Part shown: piece by piece, positions 32,895-41,830 of the stretch
Layout: every line of letters starts with the position of its first letter
How positions within the stretch are numbered: the stretch's first letter is position 1
Assembly: GCA_003161575.1 (NCBI GenBank)
Contig: PMOE01000034.1
Span: forward strand, 9,060-52,396
Source of the DNA: Acidimicrobiaceae bacterium
GTDB taxonomy: Bacteria > Actinomycetota > Acidimicrobiia > Acidimicrobiales > RAAP-2
Direction: 5' to 3'
Length of the DNA stretch: 43,337 nt
Position numbers and translations under genes: made by a program
Notes under the pieces: model-generated
What the model saw: only the letters and a program-made list of their open reading frames with translations
The model's database searches: none
What the model was told of the DNA's origin: nothing

Positions 32895-35108
32895 ATGCCC
32901 ATCGCGGTCTCCGAGGAGCACGAGGACCTCCGCCGCACCGTGCGGCGCTGGCTGGACACCCACTGCCCACCCGACGCAGCGCGCGCCACCTTGGAGGCCC
33001 CGCCCGGCGAACTGCCGCCGGTCTGGAAGGAACTGGCCGATCAGGGCTGGCTCGGGCTGCACGTGGCCGAGGCCGACGGGGGCCAGGGTTTCGGACTGGC
33101 CGAGGTGGCCGTGGTGCTCGAAGAGCTCGGCTGGTCGCTCGCCCCGGGTCCGGTGTTCTCCACTCTGCTCACCTCGGCCGCGGTGGTGGTAGCGGGGGAC
33201 CCCGGTGGTCGCGCTGGGCTCCTCGGCGGCCTGGTCGACGGATCCACCCCTGCCGGCGTCCACCTCGGACCGGGTGCACTCGAATTGGTGCGCTCGGACC
33301 CTGACGGTTCGGTGGTCGTGACCGGCAGCCTGCGTCCGGTACTCGGCGCCCCGACGGCCCGACTGGTGTTGGCCCCCATCGACGGCGCCGGGTGGTGCGT
33401 GCTCGACGTCGAGGCTGACGACCTCGCCGTCGACGCCGTCGACGCACTCGACCCCACCCGGCCCCTCGGCGTGGTCACCGTTGGAGAGGCCGTCGTCCCG
33501 GCCCGGCGCCGGCTGGTCGGCCTCGACGCCCGGGTTGTGCAGGAGCTGGCGCTCGTGCTGGCCTCGGCCGAGAGCGCCGGCGGGGCCGCCTGGTGTCTCA
33601 ACACCGCATCGGAGTACGCCAAGGTGCGCGTCCAGTTCGGGCGGCCCATCGGGCAGTTCCAGGCGATCAAGCACAAGTTGGCGGACATGCTGGTGCTCGT
33701 CGAGCAGTCGGCCGCCGTGGCGTGGGACGCGGCCCAGGCGGCCTCAAGCGAGGAGGCGGCAGACGCGACGGGGGAGCGGGCCTTGGCCGCCGCCGTCGCC
33801 GGCGCCATCGCGCTCGACGGCTTCGCAACCTGCGCCAAGCAGTGCGTGCAGGTGCTCGGGGGCATCGGCTTCACCTGGGAGCATGACGCCCACCTCTACT
33901 TGAAGCGGGCCGTGGCCACCCGCCAGTTGCTCGGGGACCCGGGTGCACTGCATGACCGGGTGGCCACCGCGGCCCTCGCCGGTGCCCGGCGCTCCCTGGC
34001 CGCCGATCTGCCCCCCGAAGCCGACGCAGTGCGGGCCGAGATCGCCCCGATGGCCGCACACGCGGGCACCTTGGCCGGCTCCGATCAGCGGCGCTATCTG
34101 GTCGAGTCGGGGCTCCTCGTGCCCCACTGGCCCCGCCCGTGGGGCCGGGGTGCCTCCGCACTCGAGCAGTTGGTGATCGACGAGCAGCTGGCGGCCGCCG
34201 GGGTGCTGCGACCGAATCTCGGGGTCGGCGCCTGGGCCCTGCCGACGTTGGTGGCCCACGGCACGCCGGCCCAACAGGAGCGGTGGGTGGGGCCGACCCT
34301 GCTCGGCGGGCTGGCCTGGTGCCAGCTCTTCAGCGAGCCCGGGGCCGGCTCGGATCTGGCCGGCCTCTCGACGCGGGCCGATCCCGTCGAGGGCGGCTGG
34401 CGGCTGAACGGCCAGAAGGTGTGGACGTCGCTCGCCACGGTGGCCGACTGGGGCATCTGCATGGCGCGCAGTGACCCTGACGCGCCGAAGCACGACGGCA
34501 TCACCTATTTCATCGTCGACATGAAGTCCGACGGAATCGACATCCGGCCGCTGCGCGAACTGACCGGGGCGGCCATGTTCAACGAGGTGTTCCTCACCGA
34601 CGTGTTCGTCCCCGACGAGTGCGTGGTCGGCGCGCCGGGCGAGGGTTGGGGGATCGGGCGCACGACGCTCGCCAACGAGCGGGTGTCGATGTCATCGGGC
34701 GCCACGTTCGGTGCCGGGGCCGAGTCGGTGCTGCGCCGGCTCGGTCGCCTCGGTGACGACGCGCCGCCCGGGGCGCTCGTCCACCTCGGTGCTCTTTTGG
34801 CCGAGGCCCAGTCGATCAGGTTGATGGGCCACCGGGCCGGTCTACGCTCGCTCTCGGGGCTCGATCCGGGCTCGGGCGCCAGCGTGCGCAAGCTGCTCGG
34901 GGCCGAGCACGAGCAGCGGGTCCAAGAGATGGGCCTGTCCCTCTACGGAGCCGAAGGGGCGACGATGGACGGCAGCGCGGCACGCTGGGCCCAGGGCTTC
35001 CTCGCCACCCGTTGTCTGACCATCGCCGGCGGCACCAGCGAGGTGCAGCGCAACGTGATCGCCGAACGCCTGCTCGGCCAGCCCCGTGATCCCGAACCCG
35101 GGTCGTGA
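32895..35108 (+). CDS. Fused double acyl-CoA dehydrogenase (FadE34-like)
   Basis: 737 residues, twice the usual length because two acyl-CoA dehydrogenase units are joined. Unit 1 (about 1-365) has VSEEHEDLRRTVRRWL, EYAKVRVQFGRPIGQFQAIKH and LGGIGFTWEHDAHLYLKR, with weak middle-domain motifs. Unit 2 (about 380-737) has CQLFSEPGAGSDLAGLSTRA, NGQKVWTSLATVADWG and GGTSEVQRNVIAERLL. M. tuberculosis FadE34 has the same fused plan and acts on a steroid side-chain CoA ester, replacing the usual two-gene heterotetramer. The start MPIAVSEEH at 32895 is chosen over an upstream frame start inside the ferredoxin. Confidence 0.92.
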   Translation: MPIAVSEEHEDLRRTVRRWLDTHCPPDAARATLEAPPGELPPVWKELADQGWLGLHVAEADGGQGFGLAEVAVVLEELGWSLAPGPVFSTLLTSAAVVVAGDPGGRAGLLGGLVDGSTPAGVHLGPGALELVRSDPDGSVVVTGSLRPVLGAPTARLVLAPIDGAGWCVLDVEADDLAVDAVDALDPTRPLGVVTVGEAVVPARRRLVGLDARVVQELALVLASAESAGGAAWCLNTASEYAKVRVQFGRPIGQFQAIKHKLADMLVLVEQSAAVAWDAAQAASSEEAADATGERALAAAVAGAIALDGFATCAKQCVQVLGGIGFTWEHDAHLYLKRAVATRQLLGDPGALHDRVATAALAGARRSLAADLPPEADAVRAEIAPMAAHAGTLAGSDQRRYLVESGLLVPHWPRPWGRGASALEQLVIDEQLAAAGVLRPNLGVGAWALPTLVAHGTPAQQERWVGPTLLGGLAWCQLFSEPGAGSDLAGLSTRADPVEGGWRLNGQKVWTSLATVADWGICMARSDPDAPKHDGITYFIVDMKSDGIDIRPLRELTGAAMFNEVFLTDVFVPDECVVGAPGEGWGIGRTTLANERVSMSSGATFGAGAESVLRRLGRLGDDAPPGALVHLGALLAEAQSIRLMGHRAGLRSLSGLDPGSGASVRKLLGAEHEQRVQEMGLSLYGAEGATMDGSAARWAQGFLATRCLTIAGGTSEVQRNVIAERLLGQPRDPEPGS

Positions 35109-35147
35109 ACACAGGGGCACCGGTAAGGTGCGAGGCGTGATCGCCCA

Positions 35148-35531
35148 ATGACCGACACGCGCGAGCCTGCCGCCGAAGGGGCGGACGACGTCTGGCCCTT
35201 CCCCTCGGACCGCTACCTGCACGAGTGGGCGCCCGGTGTCCAGCAGGCCCAGAACGCCTGGCTGGCCTCCATCGACTCATTGACCTCGCCCGACCGCAAG
35301 ACCCACGAGCTGATCCGGATGGTCTGCACGGTTATCGCGCGCCAGTCCCAAGGTGTCGAGCGTCACGCCAAGCTGGCGGCCGAGGTCGGCGCCACCTGGG
35401 ACGAGATCGCCGGCGCCATCTTGCTCACCGAGCCGGCCTTCGGGATCGTGCTCGCGGTGGAGGCCTTCCCCGCGGCCCGACGAGGCTTCAAGGCGGCCTC
35501 GGCCACCCCACCCGAAGACGACGACTCCTAG
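35148..35531 (+). CDS. Carboxymuconolactone decarboxylase (CMD)-family protein without CxxC
   Basis: 127 residues, all-helical AhpD-like fold. ELIRMVCTVIARQSQGVERHAK corresponds to the family core, but the redox CxxC of AhpD-type members is absent: the site reads RQSQGVERH, keeping only the His. GATWDEIAGAILLTEPAFG matches the following helix. So a peroxidase role is unlikely; a lyase-like or structural role is possible. ATG 35148 is overlapped by a tiny GTG frame (35137-35151) in ATGA fashion, with a TAAGGT box at 35124-35129. Confidence 0.8.
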   Translation: MTDTREPAAEGADDVWPFPSDRYLHEWAPGVQQAQNAWLASIDSLTSPDRKTHELIRMVCTVIARQSQGVERHAKLAAEVGATWDEIAGAILLTEPAFGIVLAVEAFPAARRGFKAASATPPEDDDS

Positions 35532-35697
35532 CGAGCAGCGCAAACAACCCTCCGACAGCGCTCTCTTTGCCTACGGGGCCACGCTCTTGGGCTCCATGGG
35601 CGGCCAGCCCTCAACAAACCGGTGGTCGGCATGGGCATCGGGTAGGCGGCCAAACCCCGGCCCCGGCCCGGGCCCGGAGGCCGCCTCGCCCCGTGCC

Positions 35698-35711
35698 TGA
35701 CACCCGTGTCA
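35698..35711. promoter_or_regulatory. 14-bp palindrome TGACACCCGTGTCA, second copy, putative operator
   Basis: Identical to 3656-3669. It ends 10 bp before the ATG of the acyl-CoA dehydrogenase and overlaps a CATAGT -10-like box (35710-35715), so a bound protein would block transcription. Confidence 0.65.
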
Positions 35712-35721
35712 TAGTGAGGCC

Positions 35722-36978
35722 ATGCGGCTGGCACCGGACGAGTCGCTGGCGGCCTTCCGCCGCCAGTTCGAAGAGTGGCTTGACGTGCACCTGCCGACGT
35801 CGGTCGAGATGGTCGAGTCCCGCCGGTCGTCGGCCCACCTGCCCGACTGGGCGCGGGCCTGGCAGCGCAAGCTCTTCGACGACGGGTGGCTGGTGCCCGG
35901 GTTCCCCCCCGAGCTCGGTGGGCGTAACGCCACGCCCGAAGAGCAGATGGCCTATTTCGAGGTGGTGGCCACCCGTCAGATTCCCCGGGCCCTCAACCCG
36001 CAGGGGCTTTCGATCTGCGCTGCCTCCATTCTCGAGTTCGGGAGCGACGAGCAAAAAGAGCGCCTCGCAATCCCGACGCTGCGCGGCGAGATCACCTGGT
36101 GTGTCGGCATGAGCGAGCCCAACGCCGGGAGCGACCTGGCCTCGCTCACCACGCGGGCCGATCAAATCGACGACCATTTCGTGGTGAACGGCCAGAAGGT
36201 CTGGACGTCGGGGGCCCATGAAGCGGACTACTGCATGTGCTATGTGCGGACCGACCCCGACGCACCCAAGCACCGGGGCATCAGCGTGCTCATCATCGAC
36301 ATGAAGACCGAGGGCATCACGTGCCACCCCCTCCCAGAACTGACCGACCAGCACCACATCGACTTCAACGAGGTGTTCTTCACCGACGTGGTGGTGCCGG
36401 CCGAGAACCTGGTCGGTGAACTGAACCGGGGGTGGGCCCTGGCCCAGGGCTCGTTGCGCCACGAGCGCGCCATGCTGTGGGTGATGAACGTGGCCACTTT
36501 CGACCGGGCGGTCTCTGGACTCGTCCGCCTGGCGAACCGCGACGACGGGGGCGGCGGGAGGATCGGCGATGACCCGCGCTACGCCCAGGCGTTGGCCGAG
36601 TTGGCCATCGATGCCCAGGCCATGCGCTGTCTCGGCTACCGGGGATTCGCCAAGGCGACCCGCGGGGAGCTGCCCCCTGAGCACCTGATCCTGAAGCTCT
36701 TCACCAGCGAGTCCGAGCGCCGGGCCTGTTATCTCGGCGTGACGGCCCTCGGGGCCGGGGGACTCGATCTCGACGGTCCGGGTCCAAACCACTGGACCGA
36801 CTTCGACACCGAGCTGTTCGGTGAGCCCCCGATCGATCCGTCGCTCGCCGCGCCCTTCTCCGAGGGTGCGTGGGTGGTCCAATACCTCCGGTCCTTTGCC
36901 GGGACCATTGCCGGGGGGACGTCGGAGATCCAACGCAACATCGTGGCCGAGCGGGTGCTGGGCCTCCCCCGGGGCTGA
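35722..36978 (+). CDS. Acyl-CoA dehydrogenase (FadE family)
   Basis: 418 residues. N-terminal DESLAAFRRQFEEWLDVHL, WPP-type loop PGFPPELGGRNATPEEQ, the FAD loop CVGMSEPNAGSDLASLTTRA, NGQKVWTSGAHEADYCM, and the C-terminal AGTIAGGTSEIQRNIVAERVLG. ATG 35722 lies 6 nt after a CATAGT box, so it is probably leaderless. Shares its operator sequence with the amidohydrolase/crotonase/ligase operon 32 kb away and so may act in the same pathway. Confidence 0.94.
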   Translation: MRLAPDESLAAFRRQFEEWLDVHLPTSVEMVESRRSSAHLPDWARAWQRKLFDDGWLVPGFPPELGGRNATPEEQMAYFEVVATRQIPRALNPQGLSICAASILEFGSDEQKERLAIPTLRGEITWCVGMSEPNAGSDLASLTTRADQIDDHFVVNGQKVWTSGAHEADYCMCYVRTDPDAPKHRGISVLIIDMKTEGITCHPLPELTDQHHIDFNEVFFTDVVVPAENLVGELNRGWALAQGSLRHERAMLWVMNVATFDRAVSGLVRLANRDDGGGGRIGDDPRYAQALAELAIDAQAMRCLGYRGFAKATRGELPPEHLILKLFTSESERRACYLGVTALGAGGLDLDGPGPNHWTDFDTELFGEPPIDPSLAAPFSEGAWVVQYLRSFAGTIAGGTSEIQRNIVAERVLGLPRG

Positions 36979-37079
36979 CCCGACCACGAAAGCACGCCGA
37001 CCAGCCCGACCGCGCACCCCGGCGGGAACCGCAGGCCCGGGCCGGGCCCACGACCGAGACGAGATGAAGGAGTCCAGAC

Positions 37080-38594
37080 ATGGCGATAACGGTGCTTCAA
37101 GAGCGAGACCGTCTCGGAGTCAAGCCCGGGAGGTTGTTCATTGACGGCGAATGGCGCGACGCGTCCGACGGTGCCACCTGGGAGCAGGTGAACCCGGCGA
37201 CCAACGAGGTGGTCACCACCTTCGCCGTCGCTAGCAAAGAGGACGTCGACCGGGCGGTCAAAGCGGCCCGACGGGCCTTCGACGAGGGGCCGTGGCCCAC
37301 TCTCAATGCACGGGACCGCAAGGCCATCATCCAACGGCTGGTCGAGTTGATCACCGCCAACGGCGAGGAGCTCAACCGCCTCCAGACCCTTGAGAACGGG
37401 ATGCCCATCGCCTTCAGCTCGATGTCGGTCGTCTCGAGCGCCATGGCGGCCGGCGTGTTCGACCACCACGGCGGGTGGATCGACAAAATCTGCGGTTCGA
37501 CCTACCCCTCCTACGAATCGGCCCCGACGGGATCCGAGGTCCAGGTTCTGAGTTTCCGCGAGCCGGTCGGCGTGGTCGCCGCCATCATCCCGTGGAACGC
37601 CCCGATGATGCTCTTCGCCCAAAAGGTGGCCCCGGCGCTGGCGACGGGCTGCACGGTGGTGCTCAAGCCTTCCGAGTACGCCGTGCTCACTTCGTTGCGG
37701 CTGACCGAACTGATCGAAGAGGCGGGCTTCCCGCCAGGGGTCTTCAACCTGTTACCCGGTCTGGGTGATCCGGCGGGCGAGGCGCTGGTCACCCACCGCG
37801 GTGTCGACAAAGTGACCTTCACGGGGAGCCGGGCTGTCGGCCAGCGGATCCTGGCGGCGAGTGCCGACGGCATCAAGCGGGTCACCCTCGAGCTCGGGGG
37901 CAAGAGTCCGAGCATCATCTTCGACGATGCGGCCAGCGTGGCGGGCACCGCCATGATGGCCATGGGTATGGTGTCGATGGGCCTGTCGGGCCAAGGATGT
38001 GTCTGCCAGACCCGTTCACTCGTCCAGCGATCGGTCTACGACGAGTTCGTCGAATCGGCGGCCGGGCTCACGTCGATGGTCACCTTTGGTGATCCCTTCG
38101 ATCCGGCGACCACCTCGGGAGCCATCATCAACAAGCGCCAGCTCGACCGCGTGCTCGGTTTCATCGAACAGGCGCCGAGTGAAGGGGCACGTCTGGTCGC
38201 CGGTGGCGACCGTCCCGGCGGGGATCTCGCCCAGGGCAACTTCGTCAACCCGACGCTCTTCGCCGATGTGGACAAGACGATGGCCGTGGCGCGCGAAGAG
38301 GTCTTCGGACCGGTGCTCGTGGCGATGCCCTTCGATGACGAAGAGGAGGCCATCCGCTTGGCCAACGACACCGAGTACGGGCTCGGGGCCGGGGTCTTCA
38401 CCACCAACATCGCCCGGGCCTTCCGGGTGGCTAAGGCCGTGCGGGCCGGCACGGTCGGGGTCAACGAGTACACGGTGATGCCCAACACGCCGTTCGGTGG
38501 GTACAAGTCCTCGGGCCTGGGTCGCGAGGGCGGGTGGGGGTCGATCGAGGCCTTCACCGAAGTCAAGTCCGTCATCATCGGACTCTCGGGCTGA
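37080..38594 (+). CDS. Aldehyde dehydrogenase (NAD(P)+-dependent)
   Basis: 504 residues, normal ALDH length. Catalytic Cys307 in SGQGCVCQ, general base Glu271 in VTLELGGKSP, the NAD loop FTGSRAVGQ, and VGVVAAIIPWNAPMMLF for coenzyme binding. The C-terminal EYTVMPNTPFGGYKSSGLGREGG is standard. It oxidises an aldehyde to the acid, which the ligase encoded 16 bp downstream could activate, a logical two-step pair. AAGGAG ribosome site 6 nt before ATG. Confidence 0.96.
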   Translation: MAITVLQERDRLGVKPGRLFIDGEWRDASDGATWEQVNPATNEVVTTFAVASKEDVDRAVKAARRAFDEGPWPTLNARDRKAIIQRLVELITANGEELNRLQTLENGMPIAFSSMSVVSSAMAAGVFDHHGGWIDKICGSTYPSYESAPTGSEVQVLSFREPVGVVAAIIPWNAPMMLFAQKVAPALATGCTVVLKPSEYAVLTSLRLTELIEEAGFPPGVFNLLPGLGDPAGEALVTHRGVDKVTFTGSRAVGQRILAASADGIKRVTLELGGKSPSIIFDDAASVAGTAMMAMGMVSMGLSGQGCVCQTRSLVQRSVYDEFVESAAGLTSMVTFGDPFDPATTSGAIINKRQLDRVLGFIEQAPSEGARLVAGGDRPGGDLAQGNFVNPTLFADVDKTMAVAREEVFGPVLVAMPFDDEEEAIRLANDTEYGLGAGVFTTNIARAFRVAKAVRAGTVGVNEYTVMPNTPFGGYKSSGLGREGGWGSIEAFTEVKSVIIGLSG

Positions 38595-38610
38595 GCAAGC
38601 GCGCGAAGCA

Positions 38611-40128
38611 TTGCTGGCAGAAACCGCGGCCGAGGCAGCGCGCCGCTTCGGCGAACGACAGGCCCTGGTCACCGAGGAAGGCTGGGCGCTCAGCTTCGCC
38701 GATCTGCATCGGGTCTCCGACGAGGTGGCGGCCGGTCTGGCCCGCCGCGGCGTGTCAGAGGGCGACGTCGTTGCCCTCGTCCTGCCGTCAGGACCCGAGC
38801 ACATCGTTGCCTACCTGGCGGCGGCCAAGCTCGGTGCCGTAACCGCCGCGGTCAACCCGAAGCTGGCGCCGGTCGAGCGGATCGCGGTGCTCTCGATCGC
38901 CGGGCCGCGGCTCGTGCTCACCACCTCGGATCTGGCACCGGCCGAGGGATCTCTCGGGCCGAGCGAGGCGCCGGTGCTCGTCATCGACCCGGCCGACACG
39001 CCCGAGGCGGTGCTCGGGTCGCTGCGCGAGCACGGGGTGTCCCCACCGATGCTCCCTGTCGATCCGGACCGCCCGATCGCCATCGTGTTCACCTCGGGTA
39101 CCACCGGTATTCCGAAGGGTGCAGTGTTCTGTGGGACCCAGATCGCCTTTATCACCGAGACCGACGTGGGGCCCGAGTGGGGCGGCGGTGGCAGGTCGCT
39201 CGCCGGTTCGGCTCTGTCGCATCTTGGCCCGATGACCAAGCTGGCGGGGAGTCTGCGTCGCGGGTCGACCCAGTACCTCACCACCAACTGGCGGGCGGCC
39301 GACACCCTGCGCCGCATCGCCGAGCTGCAGATCGCCACCGTCGGCGGTGTGCCCACCCAGGTCGCCCTCATGCTGCGTGTCCCGGACTTCGATGCCTACG
39401 ACCTGTCGGCCGTCCGCTCCATTGTGATCGGCGGGGGCCCCGCAACCCCGGCCCTCGTGCGCGAGGCCCGCGAGCGCTTCGGAGTGCCGCTCGCCGTGCG
39501 CTACTCGTGTACCGAGGCGGGCATCGGGACCGGGACAGCCTTCGACGCTGCTTTGGAAGACGCCGAAGTGAGCGTGGGCCGACCGCAAGCCGGGGTGACC
39601 CTGGTTGTGGTCGATGAACAGGGCCACGCGGTCGAAGACGGCGAGATCGGTGAGGTCACCCTTTCTTCGCCCGCGGTCATGGGCGGCTACTGGGGTGATC
39701 CCGAGGCGACCATGCGGGCCTTTACGCCGGCGGGCGGCGTGCGCACCGGAGACCTCGGATGGGTCGACGAGCAGGGGCGGCTCCGCTTGGCCGGGCGCTC
39801 GCGCGAGCGGTACGTCCGCGGCGGCTACAACGTCCACCCCATGGAGGTGGAAGGGGTGCTCTGTGATCACCCCGACATCGCAGCGGTCGCCGTCGTGGGC
39901 CGGCCCGACCCGGTCATGGGCGAGATCGGCGTGGCCGTCGTCGTGGCGCGCCCGGGCCGCCACGTCCCCAGCGTCGAGTCGTTGCGCGCCTTTCTTGACG
40001 GACGACTGGCCCGCTACAAACATCCCGATGAGGTGTTGGTGCTGTCCTCGCTCCCGCTGACCGCTATGGAGAAGGTCGACCGCCGGGCGCTCGAGGTTCT
40101 CGTGCTCGGCCCCGGGTCGCCTGGATGA
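38611..40128 (+). CDS. Acyl-CoA synthetase (AMP-forming)
   Basis: About 505 residues. Nucleotide loop VFTSGTTGIPKGAVFCG, YSCTEAGIGTGTA (A5), hinge RSRERYVRGGYNVHPMEVE, and LPLTAMEKVDRRAL at the C-terminal lysine site. The start is uncertain: no ATG exists near the N-terminus. TTG 38611 is proposed because it lies just after the ALDH stop and precedes the conserved AAEAARRFGERQALV segment. Its stop overlaps the next start (ATGA), so it is coupled to an acyl-CoA dehydrogenase. Probably activates the acid made by the ALDH. Confidence 0.88.
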   Translation: MLAETAAEAARRFGERQALVTEEGWALSFADLHRVSDEVAAGLARRGVSEGDVVALVLPSGPEHIVAYLAAAKLGAVTAAVNPKLAPVERIAVLSIAGPRLVLTTSDLAPAEGSLGPSEAPVLVIDPADTPEAVLGSLREHGVSPPMLPVDPDRPIAIVFTSGTTGIPKGAVFCGTQIAFITETDVGPEWGGGGRSLAGSALSHLGPMTKLAGSLRRGSTQYLTTNWRAADTLRRIAELQIATVGGVPTQVALMLRVPDFDAYDLSAVRSIVIGGGPATPALVREARERFGVPLAVRYSCTEAGIGTGTAFDAALEDAEVSVGRPQAGVTLVVVDEQGHAVEDGEIGEVTLSSPAVMGGYWGDPEATMRAFTPAGGVRTGDLGWVDEQGRLRLAGRSRERYVRGGYNVHPMEVEGVLCDHPDIAAVAVVGRPDPVMGEIGVAVVVARPGRHVPSVESLRAFLDGRLARYKHPDEVLVLSSLPLTAMEKVDRRALEVLVLGPGSPG

Positions 40129-41336
40129 CAACGGATATGGATGCGGTGAGCGGATCAGAAAAGAACACCGAACACGGGGCGGGTCGGCCCGAGGACTTCC
40201 GCGATTCCCTCGTCGAATGGCTGGCGGACAACCTCACGCCTGCGGTCGTCACGGCCGGACATGCCGGCATCGAAAACACGGAGAACCTGGCGATCTGGCG
40301 GACCTGGAACCACCGGCTTTATGAGGGCGGCTGGGCGGCGCCGGCGTGGCCGGCCGCGTTCGGGGGCCGTGACGCCTCGATCGACCAACAGCTGGCCTAC
40401 CTCGAAGAGATGGCCCGGGCCGAGGCCCCCGGACCCTTGAACGTGATCGGGGTATCGAACATAGCGCCGGCCATCATGGCCATGGGGACCGACGAGCAAC
40501 GGGCCCGCTACCTCGTCCCGATGTTGCGGGGGGACGAGATCTGGTGCCAAGGGATGTCCGAGCCCGACGCCGGCAGCGATCTGGCCTCATTGCGCACGTC
40601 AGCCGTCCTCGACGGGGACTCCTTCGTGGTCAACGGCCACAAGACCTGGAACAGCCTGGGTCGCCATGCCGATTGGTGCCAGCTCTACGTACGCACCGAT
40701 CCCCGGGCGCCCAAGCACAAAGGGATTAGTTGCCTGCTGGTCGACATGACGACACCGGGCATCGAGGTGCGCCCCCTGCGCACGATGACCGGCGACCTCA
40801 CCTTCTGCGAACTCTTCTTCGACGAGGTCCGCGTGCCGAAGGGCGCGCTGCTCGGGCGGATCGACGAGGGCTGGGGCGTGGCGATGACCACCCTCAGCTA
40901 CGAGCGGGCCGGCGTGGCCCGGCTCCACTTGGGCCTGACCGGGCGCTTCGAAGAGCTGTTGGCAGAGGCACGCCGGGTCGGGGTCCGGCCGGTCGGCGGC
41001 GTACGGGACGGTCTGGCCGCGCTCTACGCCCGCATCGCCTGCATGCGCTGGACAACGACGAGAGAGCTCGAAGCGATAGGGCGGGGCAGCCAGCCCTCGC
41101 CGGTCATGGGGAGCCTGGCCAAGCTCATGTGGGCCCAGGTCGAACAGGACCTGGCCGACCTGGCCATCGACCTGCTGGGGCCCGCTGCCCTGCTCGGGCC
41201 TTGGTCCAAGAACCTGAACGCCGCCCGGCAGGCGTCCATCGCCGGGGGGACCAGTGAGATCAACCGCAACATCGTGGCCGAGCACGGCCTCGGTCTGCCC
41301 CGCGAGCCCCGGCCGACGGCCGGCACGAGTCCGTGA
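40125..41336 (+). CDS. Acyl-CoA dehydrogenase (FadE family)
   Basis: 403 residues. FRDSLVEWLADNLTPAVV at the N-terminus, WPAAFGGRDASIDQQ, the FAD loop CQGMSEPDAGSDLASLRTSA, NGHKTWNSLGRHADWCQ and C-terminal AGGTSEINRNIVAEHGLGLPR. Its ATG overlaps the ligase stop and its stop overlaps the GNAT start, so it is the third gene of a tightly coupled four-gene operon that would oxidise, activate, then dehydrogenate one substrate. Confidence 0.95.
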   Translation: MTTDMDAVSGSEKNTEHGAGRPEDFRDSLVEWLADNLTPAVVTAGHAGIENTENLAIWRTWNHRLYEGGWAAPAWPAAFGGRDASIDQQLAYLEEMARAEAPGPLNVIGVSNIAPAIMAMGTDEQRARYLVPMLRGDEIWCQGMSEPDAGSDLASLRTSAVLDGDSFVVNGHKTWNSLGRHADWCQLYVRTDPRAPKHKGISCLLVDMTTPGIEVRPLRTMTGDLTFCELFFDEVRVPKGALLGRIDEGWGVAMTTLSYERAGVARLHLGLTGRFEELLAEARRVGVRPVGGVRDGLAALYARIACMRWTTTRELEAIGRGSQPSPVMGSLAKLMWAQVEQDLADLAIDLLGPAALLGPWSKNLNAARQASIAGGTSEINRNIVAEHGLGLPREPRPTAGTSP

Positions 41337-41779
41337 TCACCGTTTTCGGGGCCTACGAACTCGACGACGATCCCGCTCGGATCCAACACGACGCCCTGTG
41401 GTTGTTCCTTTCGAGCGAGGCGTACTGGGGGCGCTGGCGCAGCCGCGAGTTGATTGAACGTCAACTGGCGTCGGCGTGGCGGGTGGTCGGCGTCTACGAC
41501 ACGGCCACCGGCGCCATGGTCGGCTTCGCTCGGGCCTTCTCCGACGGCTGCGCGCTGGCGTACCTGGCCGATGTCTACGTCGCAGCCGAGGTACGGGGCC
41601 ACGGGGTGGGCGTAGCCCTCGTGCGCGAGATGGTCGAGATGGGGCCCGGGGCCAACTTCCGCTGGATGTTGCATACCGCTGACGCCCACGGACTCTATGA
41701 GCGGTTCGGCTTCGCCGCACCGAGCGGTCGCTACCTTGAGCGCCCCGGCGAGCCCGGTGAACACGGCGTGCCTTCTTGA
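41333..41779 (+). CDS. GNAT-family N-acetyltransferase
   Basis: 148 residues. The acetyl-CoA pyrophosphate loop is VRGHGVGVALVREM (R-x-x-G-x-G pattern), preceded by strand LAYLADVYVAAE and followed by ADAHGLYERFGF, the standard GNAT end. GTG start overlaps the acyl-CoA dehydrogenase stop (GTGA), so it is made from the same mRNA. Role unknown. Because GNAT enzymes control AMP-forming ligases by Lys acetylation in other bacteria, the operon's own ligase is a candidate target; this is inference. Confidence 0.9.
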   Translation: MITVFGAYELDDDPARIQHDALWLFLSSEAYWGRWRSRELIERQLASAWRVVGVYDTATGAMVGFARAFSDGCALAYLADVYVAAEVRGHGVGVALVREMVEMGPGANFRWMLHTADAHGLYERFGFAAPSGRYLERPGEPGEHGVPS

Positions 41780-41811
41780 TTCGGTTCCGGGACCGATCGA
41801 AGACCCACCCC

Positions 41812-41830
41812 GGGCCCGATGATTGGGCCC
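41812..41830. terminator. GC hairpin after the ALDH-to-GNAT operon, weak terminator candidate
   Basis: GGGCCC repeated with a 7-base loop (GATGATT) 33 bases after the GNAT stop, next to a CGGT...ACCG repeat at 41782-41795. No T tract, so the call is tentative. Confidence 0.35.

Noticed and set aside
35137-35151. Four-codon GTG frame overlapping the CMD-family start
   Set aside because: Too short to judge; stop-start overlaps of this size arise by chance. Mentioned in the gene entry only.
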